DNA from: Psychrobacter maritimus
Lineage (GTDB): Bacteria > Pseudomonadota > Gammaproteobacteria > Pseudomonadales > Moraxellaceae
NCBI RefSeq assembly: GCF_904846345.1
Contig: NZ_CAJHAJ010000010.1
Span: forward strand, 1-64,000
Direction of reading: 5' to 3'
Length of the DNA stretch: 64,000 bases
The first letter of the stretch is position 1. Every line of letters starts with the position of its first letter. The notes under the pieces are model-generated. The model was not told the DNA's origin. It did no database searches and worked only from the letters and a program-made list of their open reading frames with translations. Of this stretch, positions 1 through 7,638 are shown in pieces. A program made the position numbers and the translations under genes.

Positions 1-109
1 CTGCTACGGTTGCGATAGCGGCGGTTAGGGTTGTTTTACCGTGGTCAACGTGTCCGATGGTACCGACGTTGACGTGTGGCTTGCTGCGTTCAAACTTGGC
101 CTTTGCCAT
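1..109 (-). CDS. tuf: Elongation factor Tu, N-terminal fragment cut by window edge
   Basis: EF-Tu delivers aminoacyl-tRNA to the ribosome as a GTP complex. Only the first 36 codons lie in the window. They read [20 protein letters not shown] and continue into the P-loop motif [10 protein letters not shown], the G1 element of the translational GTPase domain. The ATG at 109-107 is preceded on the minus strand by a GAGGA Shine-Dalgarno. The four tRNA genes upstream on the same strand reproduce the thrU-tyrU-glyT-thrT-tufB order of E. coli, so this is probably the tRNA-linked tuf copy. The body of the gene runs off the left edge. Confidence 0.97.
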   Translation of the reverse strand, partial: MAKAKFERSKPHVNVGTIGHVDHGKTTLTAAIATVA

Positions 110-591
110 GGGTATTTCCTCTTTTTTGATGAATCTTTAACAATCAAAGATCGGTAAATAGCTGTTTGACGGCTCATGATGCATAAAAACCATCAAACCG
201 TTGACGCTATGGTTTTACTACTAAAGCTTATTTATTAACAAGGATTGATAGCGCTACAGCTGTCTATATCTTTATATAGAGACATTATACGTGCTTTTCA
301 ATCTCTTGCACATTGCCGCGTATTATAACGCACATTGGCAATGCGACATTGTCTTCCTGTGTTTTTTTAATAAACAGACTTATTAATAAATGGATTTATT
401 AATAAACTGACAGCACTAAAAGGCAACACCTCAGTGTCACCCTTAAATCATTATCTGCCACACTCTGTTTATAATTTTCAATATTCTATAATTTCGATAT
501 CGATATGTATATTTTGTAAAATACAATACTTTATTAAAGTGCCCCGCTTTGTCAAAAGAGCAAAGCCAATATAAAACACTTGAATAATAAA
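110..591 (-). other. Long spacer between tRNA-Thr(GGT) and tuf
   Basis: No gene is seen in these 482 bases. The E. coli equivalent spacer is much shorter. It holds a 7-bp hairpin (TCTATAT at 263-269, ATATAGA at 274-280, loop CTTT) and two identical 10-bp palindromes TTATTAATAA at 380-389 and 396-405. Either a separate tuf promoter or a processed leader could lie here; I cannot pick a convincing -35/-10 pair. Confidence 0.5.
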
Positions 592-666
<75 letters not shown>

Positions 667-780
667 GTGCTTTTAAAAACTACAGTAGCCAACCACTGGG
701 TTGCACTAAAAAAAATATCACGATACAGCAATAATAACTGACTGTCGTGATGATTGATAGTTGCTGCGATGGTGCATATA

Positions 781-854
781 TGGAGCGGGTGGCGGGAATC
801 GAACCCGCGTCATTAGCTTGGAAGGCTAAGGTGTTACCATTATACCACACCCGC
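781..854 (-). tRNA. tRNA-Gly (anticodon TCC)
   Basis: Minus-strand cloverleaf with acceptor GCGGGTG/CACCCGC and encoded CCA. The anticodon stem TTAGC/GCTAA encloses CTTCCAA, giving TCC. The T-arm has GGTTCGATTCC. Third tRNA of the tuf cluster. Confidence 0.96.
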
Positions 855-939
855 ATTTACTCTTATGCTGCTTGACTCTGATAGCGAGTCGTTCAGAATA
901 TAGAGTATGCTTGGCGCTAGGACAAACTTTGAAAAAATA

Positions 940-1023
940 TGGTGGTGGGAGAAGGATTCGAACCTTCGAAGCTTTCGCGACAGATTTACAGTCTGTTGGG
1001 TTTGACCGCTCCCCAATCCCACC
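940..1023 (-). tRNA. tRNA-Tyr (anticodon GTA)
   Basis: Minus-strand cloverleaf of 84 nt, with the long variable arm typical of bacterial tRNA-Tyr. Acceptor GGTGGGA/TCCCACC with encoded CCA. The anticodon stem ACAGA/TCTGT encloses CTGTAAA, giving GTA. Confidence 0.96.
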
Positions 1024-1088
1024 TAGATTGCTTGATATAAAATCACTTTAATGTAAAGCAAATTCATAAAAAGCGACTTTGAAAGATA

Positions 1089-1164
<76 letters not shown>

Positions 1165-1186
1165 TTGTTCTCTCAAAGTGGTGGCT

Positions 1187-1214
1187 ATTCTATCAAATAT
1201 TTTGATAGACGCAA
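1187..1214 (-). promoter_or_regulatory. Candidate sigma-70 promoter of the tRNA-tuf operon
   Basis: On the minus strand a TTGCGT -35 (1214-1209) is separated by 16 bp from a TAGAAT -10 (1192-1187), about 20 bp before the first tRNA. A GC-rich GCCACC discriminator follows, as is usual for stable-RNA promoters under stringent control. A 7-bp inverted repeat (TATCAAA 1191-1197, TTTGATA 1201-1207) fills the spacer. Confidence 0.6.
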
Positions 1215-1604
1215 GCTCTTTTTTGGTTTTTTTAGCATTATTTTCATAAAAACCGTCAAACACTTGATTACATTACTGTTTTTTCTAGCATTAAATCGCT
1301 CTTTTTATCGCGATTGATATTATCAGCCACGCGGAAAAGTAAATAGCTTGCCACTACGTCCTCTAGTACCGATTATTTTTACTACCTAAATCAATAATAA
1401 AACCTTTTAATTAACTTTATATTTTATGGCTATTAACAAATGATTCATAAAGTTAATCTATAAACGGACAATTTATGCAGTAAGTCGGCAAACTGCCAGT
1501 GATTATTAGATAACCTTTACAATTTTGCAGGTTAAATAAATGATATCAGCTGGCAGATGCGTTTTTTAAGGAATGTTATAAGCGATTTTTAATGATAAAT
1601 CGCC
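1215..1604. other. Spacer upstream of the tRNA cluster
   Basis: No gene is seen. The only structure is an imperfect hairpin at 1577-1609 (TATAAGCGATTT against AAATCGCCTTATA, one bulge) that overlaps the stop codon of the FHA gene. It lacks a U-run, so I do not call it a terminator with confidence. Confidence 0.4.
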
Positions 1605-2741
1605 TTATACGATGCCCATATTAAACAACCATAATGCTAGGCCAATAATTAAAACTGCCACAAAGACCCATATAAACCAACCGCCGCTGGGCTTTTTCTC
1701 AACCTGTCCCGCATTAGCAGGGTTATTGATGGCTTGATCCATGGCATTATTACCAGCTGTACCAAGGTCGCGAGGTTGACCCAAGTTGGCAGTGCCTGAG
1801 AACTGCGAAGTAGCAGCTTGCTTGGCGCGTAATACATCAGGATCTGCTTCTTCTTGCAGAGCGGTTTTGGTGGTTTTGTCATGCTTTACAGCGTCTGCTT
1901 CTTCTGGTGCTTGACGAGCTGCCTTCTGTATTGGTTCTTCTACAACAGGCGCGCTCGTTACTGCCTCTGTTGCTACCTCTATAGTCTCTGTAGGCTTGGT
2001 TTCCGCCTGTTTAGTAGGCTCAGTGGCCACTGCTGCTGTTTCAATCGGTGCTGCTTCGATTGGTACTGCTTCACTATTATTATCTGTCGCTGACAAGGCT
2101 TCATCGATTCCTGTTTCTTTTACCACTGGCTCTGTCCCCATTGCTTGTTCAATAGTTGCTTCTTCAACAACAGATTCTTCAATCACTGGTTCAGCCTCTA
2201 TAATTTCAACAGGTTCGGCTGGAGTGTCTGCAACAGGTAACAACTCTTCAATTTTCGTTTCTTTGACCACAGGTTCTTTAATAACCGGTTCAGCGGCGGC
2301 GGCAGGTGCTAATTCGCCAACCATATCAGCGCTAGCGCTTAGTGCTGGCTCATCTGTCACCAGTGGAGCGGCTTGCTTATTAGCCAACGGCGCAGCAACT
2401 GGCGCGCTTACCTGAAAGCTAAAGCTTGCAAAACCTAGCGTATCATTGGCAGCAAGGTTGGTAGATTTATTGGCCTCAATGCGCTGCTCGTTGATAAAAG
2501 TACCGTTTGACGATTCTAAGTCCTTCACGTACAACTCACCGTTTAATACGCTCAACACCGCATGATTGCGTGACACTTGCTTGCTGCCGAGCACCACATC
2601 ATTGTCGCTACCGCGTCCCACAGATAGGCTGTCACTGACTGTCAACGTCAGATCACCCAAGGCTTCGGTTAGGGCGTTAAGCTGCCATGTTGCGCCATCT
2701 GTGGCGACTGGTGTATTGGCATTTTCTATATGGTTCGTCAT
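1605..2741 (-). CDS. FHA-domain protein with C-terminal membrane anchor
   Basis: 378 residues. A forkhead-associated domain occupies roughly residues 30-110, with the hallmarks VGRGSDNDVVLGSKQVSRNH and later LESSNGTFINEQRI; such domains bind phosphothreonine peptides. A linker of about 200 residues follows, rich in Glu, Pro, Val and Ala with VKE/VEE-like repeats. A single hydrophobic segment near the C-terminus (GGWFIWVFVAVLIIGLALWL, about 353-372) should anchor it with the FHA domain in the cytoplasm. The ATG is preceded by TAAGGAG. No serine/threonine kinase or type VI secretion gene is nearby, so the ligand is unknown. The domain is clear; the role is not. Confidence 0.85.
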   Translation of the reverse strand: MTNHIENANTPVATDGATWQLNALTEALGDLTLTVSDSLSVGRGSDNDVVLGSKQVSRNHAVLSVLNGELYVKDLESSNGTFINEQRIEANKSTNLAANDTLGFASFSFQVSAPVAAPLANKQAAPLVTDEPALSASADMVGELAPAAAAEPVIKEPVVKETKIEELLPVADTPAEPVEIIEAEPVIEESVVEEATIEQAMGTEPVVKETGIDEALSATDNNSEAVPIEAAPIETAAVATEPTKQAETKPTETIEVATEAVTSAPVVEEPIQKAARQAPEEADAVKHDKTTKTALQEEADPDVLRAKQAATSQFSGTANLGQPRDLGTAGNNAMDQAINNPANAGQVEKKPSGGWFIWVFVAVLIIGLALWLFNMGIV

Positions 2742-2874
2742 GCTATCACTCCTTATTTTTATTAAATGTTCAATGGCTATCTTTCTAAATAATTCTCTTT
2801 ATTAAATAGCGTTCCTTATTCAATAACTGTCTTCAAATGATGAGCTTAATATCCGTTGAGATTTATCGTCTGTA

Positions 2875-3729
2875 TTATTTAGGAATAAAGCGGGGTTTTA
2901 TAATACCGCCAAGTTTCTCGTAGGGGATACTAAGCACGGGCATACCATAGGCATAGGGACTAATAGAGTAATGCTGATAACGAATATCGACCCCTTTATC
3001 GGTCAAGGTTACGTTATCACTTAGGGTAAACGGCCAGCTTTTCTCATAGCTTACAACGTCTTCATCGACCGTTTTGACCCAGTTTTTATAGGCATCATAA
3101 ACTAACGCTTTAAAGCGAAGTTTCTTATTAGGCTGGAGCATATCTGCTAATTGGATTTGTTTTTTGCTCTGTTGGTCAAACACCAGATATTCGCTATATG
3201 GCATACCATGAGCGCCGCCCGTATAAACGTACGAGCTAATCTCGAACAGCTCGAAATCGTTTACATGACCCAAGTATTCGGGCGTGACCATTAAGTTATA
3301 GACGAAAACGCTGTCTTCGGGCAAATCAGCAAACTGTGAGTTAACAAACCCATCGATAGCAGCTTTGACATCTGCTGGGCTACTTTTTTTAGTAATGGGC
3401 GCAGATTCAGTCGGTTTACTATTAACGACCAAATGATTGATACGCTCATTGGTCAGCTTATTGATCCAAGGATGATTGGTCTTGAGATATTTAACCTCAA
3501 TCTCTGGGCAGTTATCACGCGCCGCGCATTTTTCTTCTATATTTTTCGGCAGCTCATACTCTAAGTATTCAGTGTGGCTAATCAGGCTCCCAGCATGCGC
3601 TGATAAGCTTAATGCGCCAAGCAGCAGCCCACCACCTAACGAGGTTATTAGTCGCAGCCAAGCCGTCTGTGAGGCAGAGTTTTGAGACAATTTTGACTTA
3701 TTAGTATGTGGTTGGAGTGCCGCTTTCAT
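2875..3729 (-). CDS. Secreted DUF3298-type protein (RsiV-like C-terminal domain)
   Basis: 284 residues. A basic N-terminus and hydrophobic stretch (about 25-46, ending SLSAHA/GS) look like a signal peptide or anchor, so the product is probably exported. The middle and C-terminal parts match the DUF4163/DUF3298 pattern: an SSYVYTGGAHGMPYSEYLVFD segment around residue 165-185 and a C-terminal YQHYSISPYAYGMPVLSIPY segment. In Gram-positives this fold occurs in the anti-sigma factor RsiV and in deacetylase PdaC, where it may bind lysozyme or cell-wall material. That role is not established here. The start ATG follows an AGAGG ribosome site. Family moderately sure, function unknown. Confidence 0.7.
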   Translation of the reverse strand: MKAALQPHTNKSKLSQNSASQTAWLRLITSLGGGLLLGALSLSAHAGSLISHTEYLEYELPKNIEEKCAARDNCPEIEVKYLKTNHPWINKLTNERINHLVVNSKPTESAPITKKSSPADVKAAIDGFVNSQFADLPEDSVFVYNLMVTPEYLGHVNDFELFEISSYVYTGGAHGMPYSEYLVFDQQSKKQIQLADMLQPNKKLRFKALVYDAYKNWVKTVDEDVVSYEKSWPFTLSDNVTLTDKGVDIRYQHYSISPYAYGMPVLSIPYEKLGGIIKPRFIPK

Positions 3730-3913
3730 ATAGCCTCTTTAATATGCAGATAAGGTGTCTTGATATTCTACCGTAACCATTCTGTAGTATTGTAGGTACA
3801 CTGTTTGTGTTTTTGGATACTTAGTATTTTTGATAATTGGTGTTTCTAATGACCAGTGCTTTTGGCAAACCAGCCTTTATCCGTTTATTCGTTGTAAAAA
3901 TTATCCGTAATAA

Positions 3914-3937
3914 AAAAGACACGATATCGTGTCTTTT
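3914..3937. terminator. Bidirectional terminator hairpin downstream of prfC
   Basis: A perfect 24-nt palindrome, AAAAGACACGAT followed by ATCGTGTCTTTT. The A-run on the left and T-run on the right give a U-tract in either direction. It lies 32 bp after the prfC stop codon on the minus strand. Confidence 0.75.
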
Positions 3938-3968
3938 AAAAGTAAGCAGGAAGATGGATAAGCTGATT

Positions 3969-5564
3969 TTAATGCTCGCGTGTATTGCTAAACGTCACTT
4001 CTGGATAGCGGTCTTGCATCAGCTGTAAGTTCACGCGTGATGGGGCTAAATAGGTCAAATAGCCGCCGCCATCTATCGATAACTGGTCATGCGCTTTGCG
4101 TTTAAATTTCGCTAACGCTACTTCGTCATCGCAATGAATCCAGCGTACGGTTGCAATAGATACCGGTTCAAAGATACATTGCACTTTGTATTCTTCTTTT
4201 AGACGATGCGCGACCACTTCAAACTGTAGGACACCGACCGCGCCTAAGATTAAATCGTTATTAATCTGCGGCATAAAGACCTGCGTTGCGCCCTCTTCAC
4301 TTAACTGCTGCAGACCTTTTTGCAGCGCTTTTGATTTAAGCGGGTCTTTGAGCACCACACGGCGGAACAGTTCAGGAGCAAAATGCGGAATACCGGTAAA
4401 GTTTAGCTCCTCCCCTTCGGTAAAGCTGTCACCGATAGAAATCGTTCCATGATTGTGTAAACCGATGATATCACCCGGATAAGCTTCTTCTAACGCTTCA
4501 CGGTCACCAGCAAGGAAAGTCAAAGCATCAGCAATACGTACGTCTTTACCCAAGCGCACATGCTTCATCTTCATGCCTTTTTCGTACTTGCCTGAGCAAA
4601 CCCGTAAGAACGCAATGCGGTCACGGTGACGCGGATCCATATTGGCCTGAATCTTAAACACGAAACCGCTAAATTCGGTTTCAGTTGCCGCCACTTCGCG
4701 CTCATTGGTCGGGTGCGATTTTGGCGGCGGCGCATATTTGATTAAAGTATCCAGCACCATATTGACGCCAAAGTTACCCAGCGCCGTACCGAACAATACC
4801 GGTGTCATCTCGCCCGCCAAGAACGCCTCAACACTAAATTCTTCTAGCGCCATTTGTACCAGCTCAAGTGACTCTTCAAAAGCGTCAAACATCAGCTTGC
4901 CCAAACGCTCACGAATATCAGGATAATCATAGCCTTCGCGCGTCTCAGCGACCGTCATATCACCGCCGTGACCTTTTTCATATAGATAGGTTTTGTTTTC
5001 GGTTAAATGATAGACGCCAACGAAATCTTGCCCCATACCGATAGGCCAAGTAACCGGAATACATTTAATCTTTAATACCGCTTCGATTTCACTCAAGAGC
5101 TCAAGTGGCTCACGAATCTGGCGGTCAAGTTTATTGACAAATGAGATGATGGGCGTATCACGCATCCGGCAAACTTCCATCAATTTGATGGTACGCTCTT
5201 CGACACCTTTTGCACCATCGACCATCATCAGCGCACTGTCTACAGCGGTCAGAGTACGATAAGTATCTTCACTAAAGTCGGCGTGACCCGGTGTATCTAG
5301 CAGGTTGACCATATGGTCTTTATAAGGGAACTGCATGACCGAGGTGGTAATAGAAATACCACGCTCCTGCTCCATACTCATCCAATCAGATGTCGCATGA
5401 CGGTCGGTTTTGCGGCCTTTAACCTCACCAACCACCTGAATCGCTTGACCCCAAAGCAATAGCTTTTCGGTCATGGTGGTCTTACCCGCATCGGGATGCG
5501 AGATAATGGCGAAGGTGCGGCGTTTGGCAACTTCTTTGCTTAATTTTTTTGGATCTACGCTCAT
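3969..5564 (-). CDS. prfC: Peptide chain release factor 3 (RF3)
   Basis: 531 residues, the usual RF3 length. RF3 is the GTPase that ejects RF1/RF2 from the ribosome after peptide release. GTPase motifs are present: G1 SHPDAGKTT near residue 22, [12 protein letters not shown] for G3 and NKLDR for G4. The TTSVMQFPY segment and the C-terminal domain ([16 protein letters not shown]) are RF3-specific. I chose the ATG of MSVDPKKLS at 5564; an upstream in-frame TTG at 5579 would add five residues but has no ribosome site. It is flanked by its own terminator, so it is probably monocistronic. Confidence 0.97.
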   Translation of the reverse strand: MSVDPKKLSKEVAKRRTFAIISHPDAGKTTMTEKLLLWGQAIQVVGEVKGRKTDRHATSDWMSMEQERGISITTSVMQFPYKDHMVNLLDTPGHADFSEDTYRTLTAVDSALMMVDGAKGVEERTIKLMEVCRMRDTPIISFVNKLDRQIREPLELLSEIEAVLKIKCIPVTWPIGMGQDFVGVYHLTENKTYLYEKGHGGDMTVAETREGYDYPDIRERLGKLMFDAFEESLELVQMALEEFSVEAFLAGEMTPVLFGTALGNFGVNMVLDTLIKYAPPPKSHPTNEREVAATETEFSGFVFKIQANMDPRHRDRIAFLRVCSGKYEKGMKMKHVRLGKDVRIADALTFLAGDREALEEAYPGDIIGLHNHGTISIGDSFTEGEELNFTGIPHFAPELFRRVVLKDPLKSKALQKGLQQLSEEGATQVFMPQINNDLILGAVGVLQFEVVAHRLKEEYKVQCIFEPVSIATVRWIHCDDEVALAKFKRKAHDQLSIDGGGYLTYLAPSRVNLQLMQDRYPEVTFSNTREH

Positions 5565-5670
5565 AATTTTTGGCTTCAACGTTGGCTAATTTAGAAATCA
5601 ATCTAAATAAATAGTGTCAATAATGGGCATATTGTAACGGATTTAGCGTCTGGGTGCAGAATTAGCGCAT

Positions 5671-5707
5671 AAAAAAACACTCCCTGATAATCAAATAGAG
5701 AGTGTTT
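5671..5707 (-). terminator. Terminator of the 5722-6639 lipoprotein gene
   Basis: AAACACTC (5675-5682) pairs with GAGTGTTT (5700-5707). Seven A residues to the left become a U-run when read on the minus strand. It lies 15 bp after the lipoprotein stop. Confidence 0.7.
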
Positions 5708-5721
5708 AGATGATTTTATAT

Positions 5722-6639
5722 TTAATAATAACGCTTGATTTCTCTTTCCAAAAAGTCGGCGGCGACCTCATTGACGATGGTGCAATCAACCACGCTACGA
5801 AAGCTATTGGTGTTCGGATTGCTACTGCCTTTGGCAACATAATCGGCTTCGTAGATGCCCCTATCATATTCAACGCCGTTATATTGATAAGCAGGTTGGT
5901 TTTTATAGGCAAAAAACGTCACCTGTGCCGCGTGTTGTTTATTGTCCGCTCCAACCCCAAACTTAGAAGTACTATAACCTCTGTTATCATCAAATCTTGC
6001 TTCAGCGGCGTTAATCCACTTATCCAATGCTGAATAACCGGTTTTGTCTTTTTCATTAAATGCTAAAAACGCGCGCTCGCTTGTAACGACTGGAATATAA
6101 CAAACGGAGCCGGCTGGAAATGCCAACGTCGCTGGAATTTTAGGATAATGGTTTAAGCTCGTAATGATGCCGCGACTGTTGCTTATCGTATTCCCTGCAA
6201 GATAACTGTCCGCTTTTACACCTGATAAATCTAAAGTTTTATAGGTGATTTCATAGCTAGACTTGTTATTGGTGTTTTTCTCATAAATAGGACGTTTGAC
6301 CGTGCGACCATTCACCTCAATATTCTTATTTTCCAGTCGCCCTTCAAAGTTATTTGCCAATATCGTTTTATCTAAGGTGTTTAGACTCTGATTACTATAA
6401 TTATTGACAAGATTTTTTATTTTAATCTCGCGCGCGCCTGTGCGGTAGCTCTCATCAATACGTGCAATCGCCGTAGCGTTTACTTGGCTGTCATAGCTAT
6501 TAGCAAAGCTGGTCAATGTAATGTTATTACTGCCACCCGAGCCATAAATACCGTTATCTTCTTCGCAACCGACAAGAGCAATCATCATTAAAGATAAAAT
6601 ACTTGGTATTACAATTAGTTTCTTCATTGACCCGTTCAT
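5722..6639 (-). CDS. Putative lipoprotein, unknown function
   Basis: About 305 residues. The N-terminus MNGSMKKLIVIPSILSLMM ends in a lipobox (ALVGC/EED), so signal peptidase II processing to an Asp/Glu-rich N-terminus is expected. The mature part begins with a Gly/Ser/Asn stretch and is rich in Asn, Ser and Tyr. I see no recognisable enzyme motif. It has only two other Cys residues (VCYIPV and VDCTIV), which could form a disulfide. The ATG at 6639 has an AAGGA site nine bases upstream; a TTG one codon earlier and an internal ATG (MKKL, 6627) are alternatives. It lies divergent from ohr. Lipoprotein status is fairly sure, function unassigned. Confidence 0.7.
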   Translation of the reverse strand: MNGSMKKLIVIPSILSLMMIALVGCEEDNGIYGSGGSNNITLTSFANSYDSQVNATAIARIDESYRTGAREIKIKNLVNNYSNQSLNTLDKTILANNFEGRLENKNIEVNGRTVKRPIYEKNTNNKSSYEITYKTLDLSGVKADSYLAGNTISNSRGIITSLNHYPKIPATLAFPAGSVCYIPVVTSERAFLAFNEKDKTGYSALDKWINAAEARFDDNRGYSTSKFGVGADNKQHAAQVTFFAYKNQPAYQYNGVEYDRGIYEADYVAKGSSNPNTNSFRSVVDCTIVNEVAADFLEREIKRYY

Positions 6640-6792
6640 CAAATAACGTCCTTATAGCTCTGTTTTTGCCATCTATGCTGATGGGTTTACTATGACCATT
6701 TATACAATGAGTTTACATTAACACATTCATGATTTATATATCAAAATGCTTCGATTATCGCTAACCTGACAGACATGATACATTTACCCACT

Positions 6793-6804
6793 TACAAACT
6801 TGTA
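6793..6804. promoter_or_regulatory. Possible OhrR-type operator upstream of ohr
   Basis: A perfect inverted repeat TACAA-AC-TTGTA. It resembles the half-sites TACAA/TTGTA in known OhrR operators, which respond to organic peroxides. It lies about 135 bp upstream of the ohr start and about 22 bp upstream of the possible -35. No ohrR gene is in the window, so this is inference. Confidence 0.3.
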
Positions 6805-6826
6805 GCATATGTTTACTACTGTCCCA

Positions 6827-6854
6827 TTGCGCTAATCGAGCAGCTTGCTATGCT
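6827..6854 (+). promoter_or_regulatory. Possible ohr promoter
   Basis: TTGCGC (6827-6832), 16-bp spacer, TATGCT (6849-6854). Matches to consensus are partial. It is about 85 bp upstream of the ohr ATG. Confidence 0.35.
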
Positions 6855-6937
6855 ATAGGTCCTATTAAGAAAAGGCTTATCGAGATTGATAGCCAAAGTT
6901 TACTTCAATTATAAAAACTGACAACAAAGGATGTGTT

Positions 6938-7351
6938 ATGAAAACTCTATATTCTACTAAAGGCACGGTTACTGGCGGTCGTACAGGTAGTGCTAGCCTT
7001 CAAGACAGTGACTTGACGATTAATATGGTTGCACCGGGTTCTGGTAAAGAAGGTAACAATCCAGAGCAACTATTCGCCATGGGCTATGCTGCTTGCTTTG
7101 ATGGTGCACTTGCAGCAGTTAAAGGCGAAGAAAAAGCAAAGTTTGATTCTACCACTGAAGTATCGGTAGATTTGATGAAAGGTGAAGGCCTAGATTTTCA
7201 ATTGGCCGTTAAAATCCATGTGATTGGTGAAAATACAGAACTATCAGCGGATGAATTCCAACAGTTGGTTGAGAAAGCCAATAAAGTCTGCCCGTATTCT
7301 AAAGCTACCCATGGTAATGTCGATAGCGAAGTGACTTCAGAAGTAAAATAA
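6938..7351 (+). CDS. ohr: Organic hydroperoxide resistance protein (Ohr/OsmC family)
   Basis: 137 residues, the standard Ohr length. Ohr is a cytoplasmic thiol peroxidase that reduces organic and fatty-acid hydroperoxides, using a Cys pair recycled by lipoylated proteins. Both Cys motifs are present: GYAACFDGAL (about residue 50-59, peroxidatic Cys) and NKVCPYSKATHGN near the C-terminus (resolving Cys). The N-terminal YSTKGTVTGGRTGSA is characteristic of Ohr rather than OsmC. The ATG follows AAAGGATG. It is a single gene closed by its own terminator at 7437-7467; an inverted repeat resembling an OhrR operator lies upstream. Confidence 0.95.
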   Translation: MKTLYSTKGTVTGGRTGSASLQDSDLTINMVAPGSGKEGNNPEQLFAMGYAACFDGALAAVKGEEKAKFDSTTEVSVDLMKGEGLDFQLAVKIHVIGENTELSADEFQQLVEKANKVCPYSKATHGNVDSEVTSEVK

Positions 7352-7436
7352 GCGCTAAATAACGCCAATGTCATGAAATATAAAAAACCATTAAATGTAA
7401 AAATCCATTACATATATACAGCTATTAAATATAATA

Positions 7437-7467
7437 AAAGAACTCAGCTGGTCTGGGTTCTTTTTTT
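7437..7467 (+). terminator. Terminator after ohr
   Basis: AAAGAACTCAG pairs with CTGGGTTCTTT (one G-U pair) across a CTGGT loop, followed by seven T residues. Confidence 0.8.
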
Positions 7468-7542
7468 ATTGGCGACGAATTTGGCTCGTCAACATCGTAA
7501 TTGTTTATTATTTCCACCATCCATTGATTAGTTTGCCATCAA

Positions 7543-7572
7543 TTCGGCAAGAAGGTTTTTTATCGTTATAAT
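7543..7572 (+). promoter_or_regulatory. Candidate polA promoter
   Basis: A perfect TATAAT -10 at 7567-7572 with a weak TTCGGC -35 at 7543-7548 (18-bp spacer), about 67 bp before the polA ATG. Confidence 0.4.
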
Positions 7573-7638
7573 GAAGGTATCTTTTTATCCAATTTTTTAC
7601 TCAATACTTGCTGCCCCATATTTGATAAGTGACTTTTT

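Noticed and set aside
840-1022. 60-codon open frame on the minus strand across tRNA genes
   Set aside because: It overlaps tRNA-Gly and tRNA-Tyr and has no coding features.
1996-2415. 139-codon open frame on the plus strand inside the FHA gene
   Set aside because: It is antisense to the Glu/Val/Ala-rich linker, whose codon pattern keeps the opposite strand open; no ribosome site and low-complexity Ser/Ala product.
2875-3729. Anti-sigma factor RsiV
   Set aside because: Only the C-terminal domain type matches; there is no adjacent sigma factor gene and no clear anti-sigma N-terminal domain.
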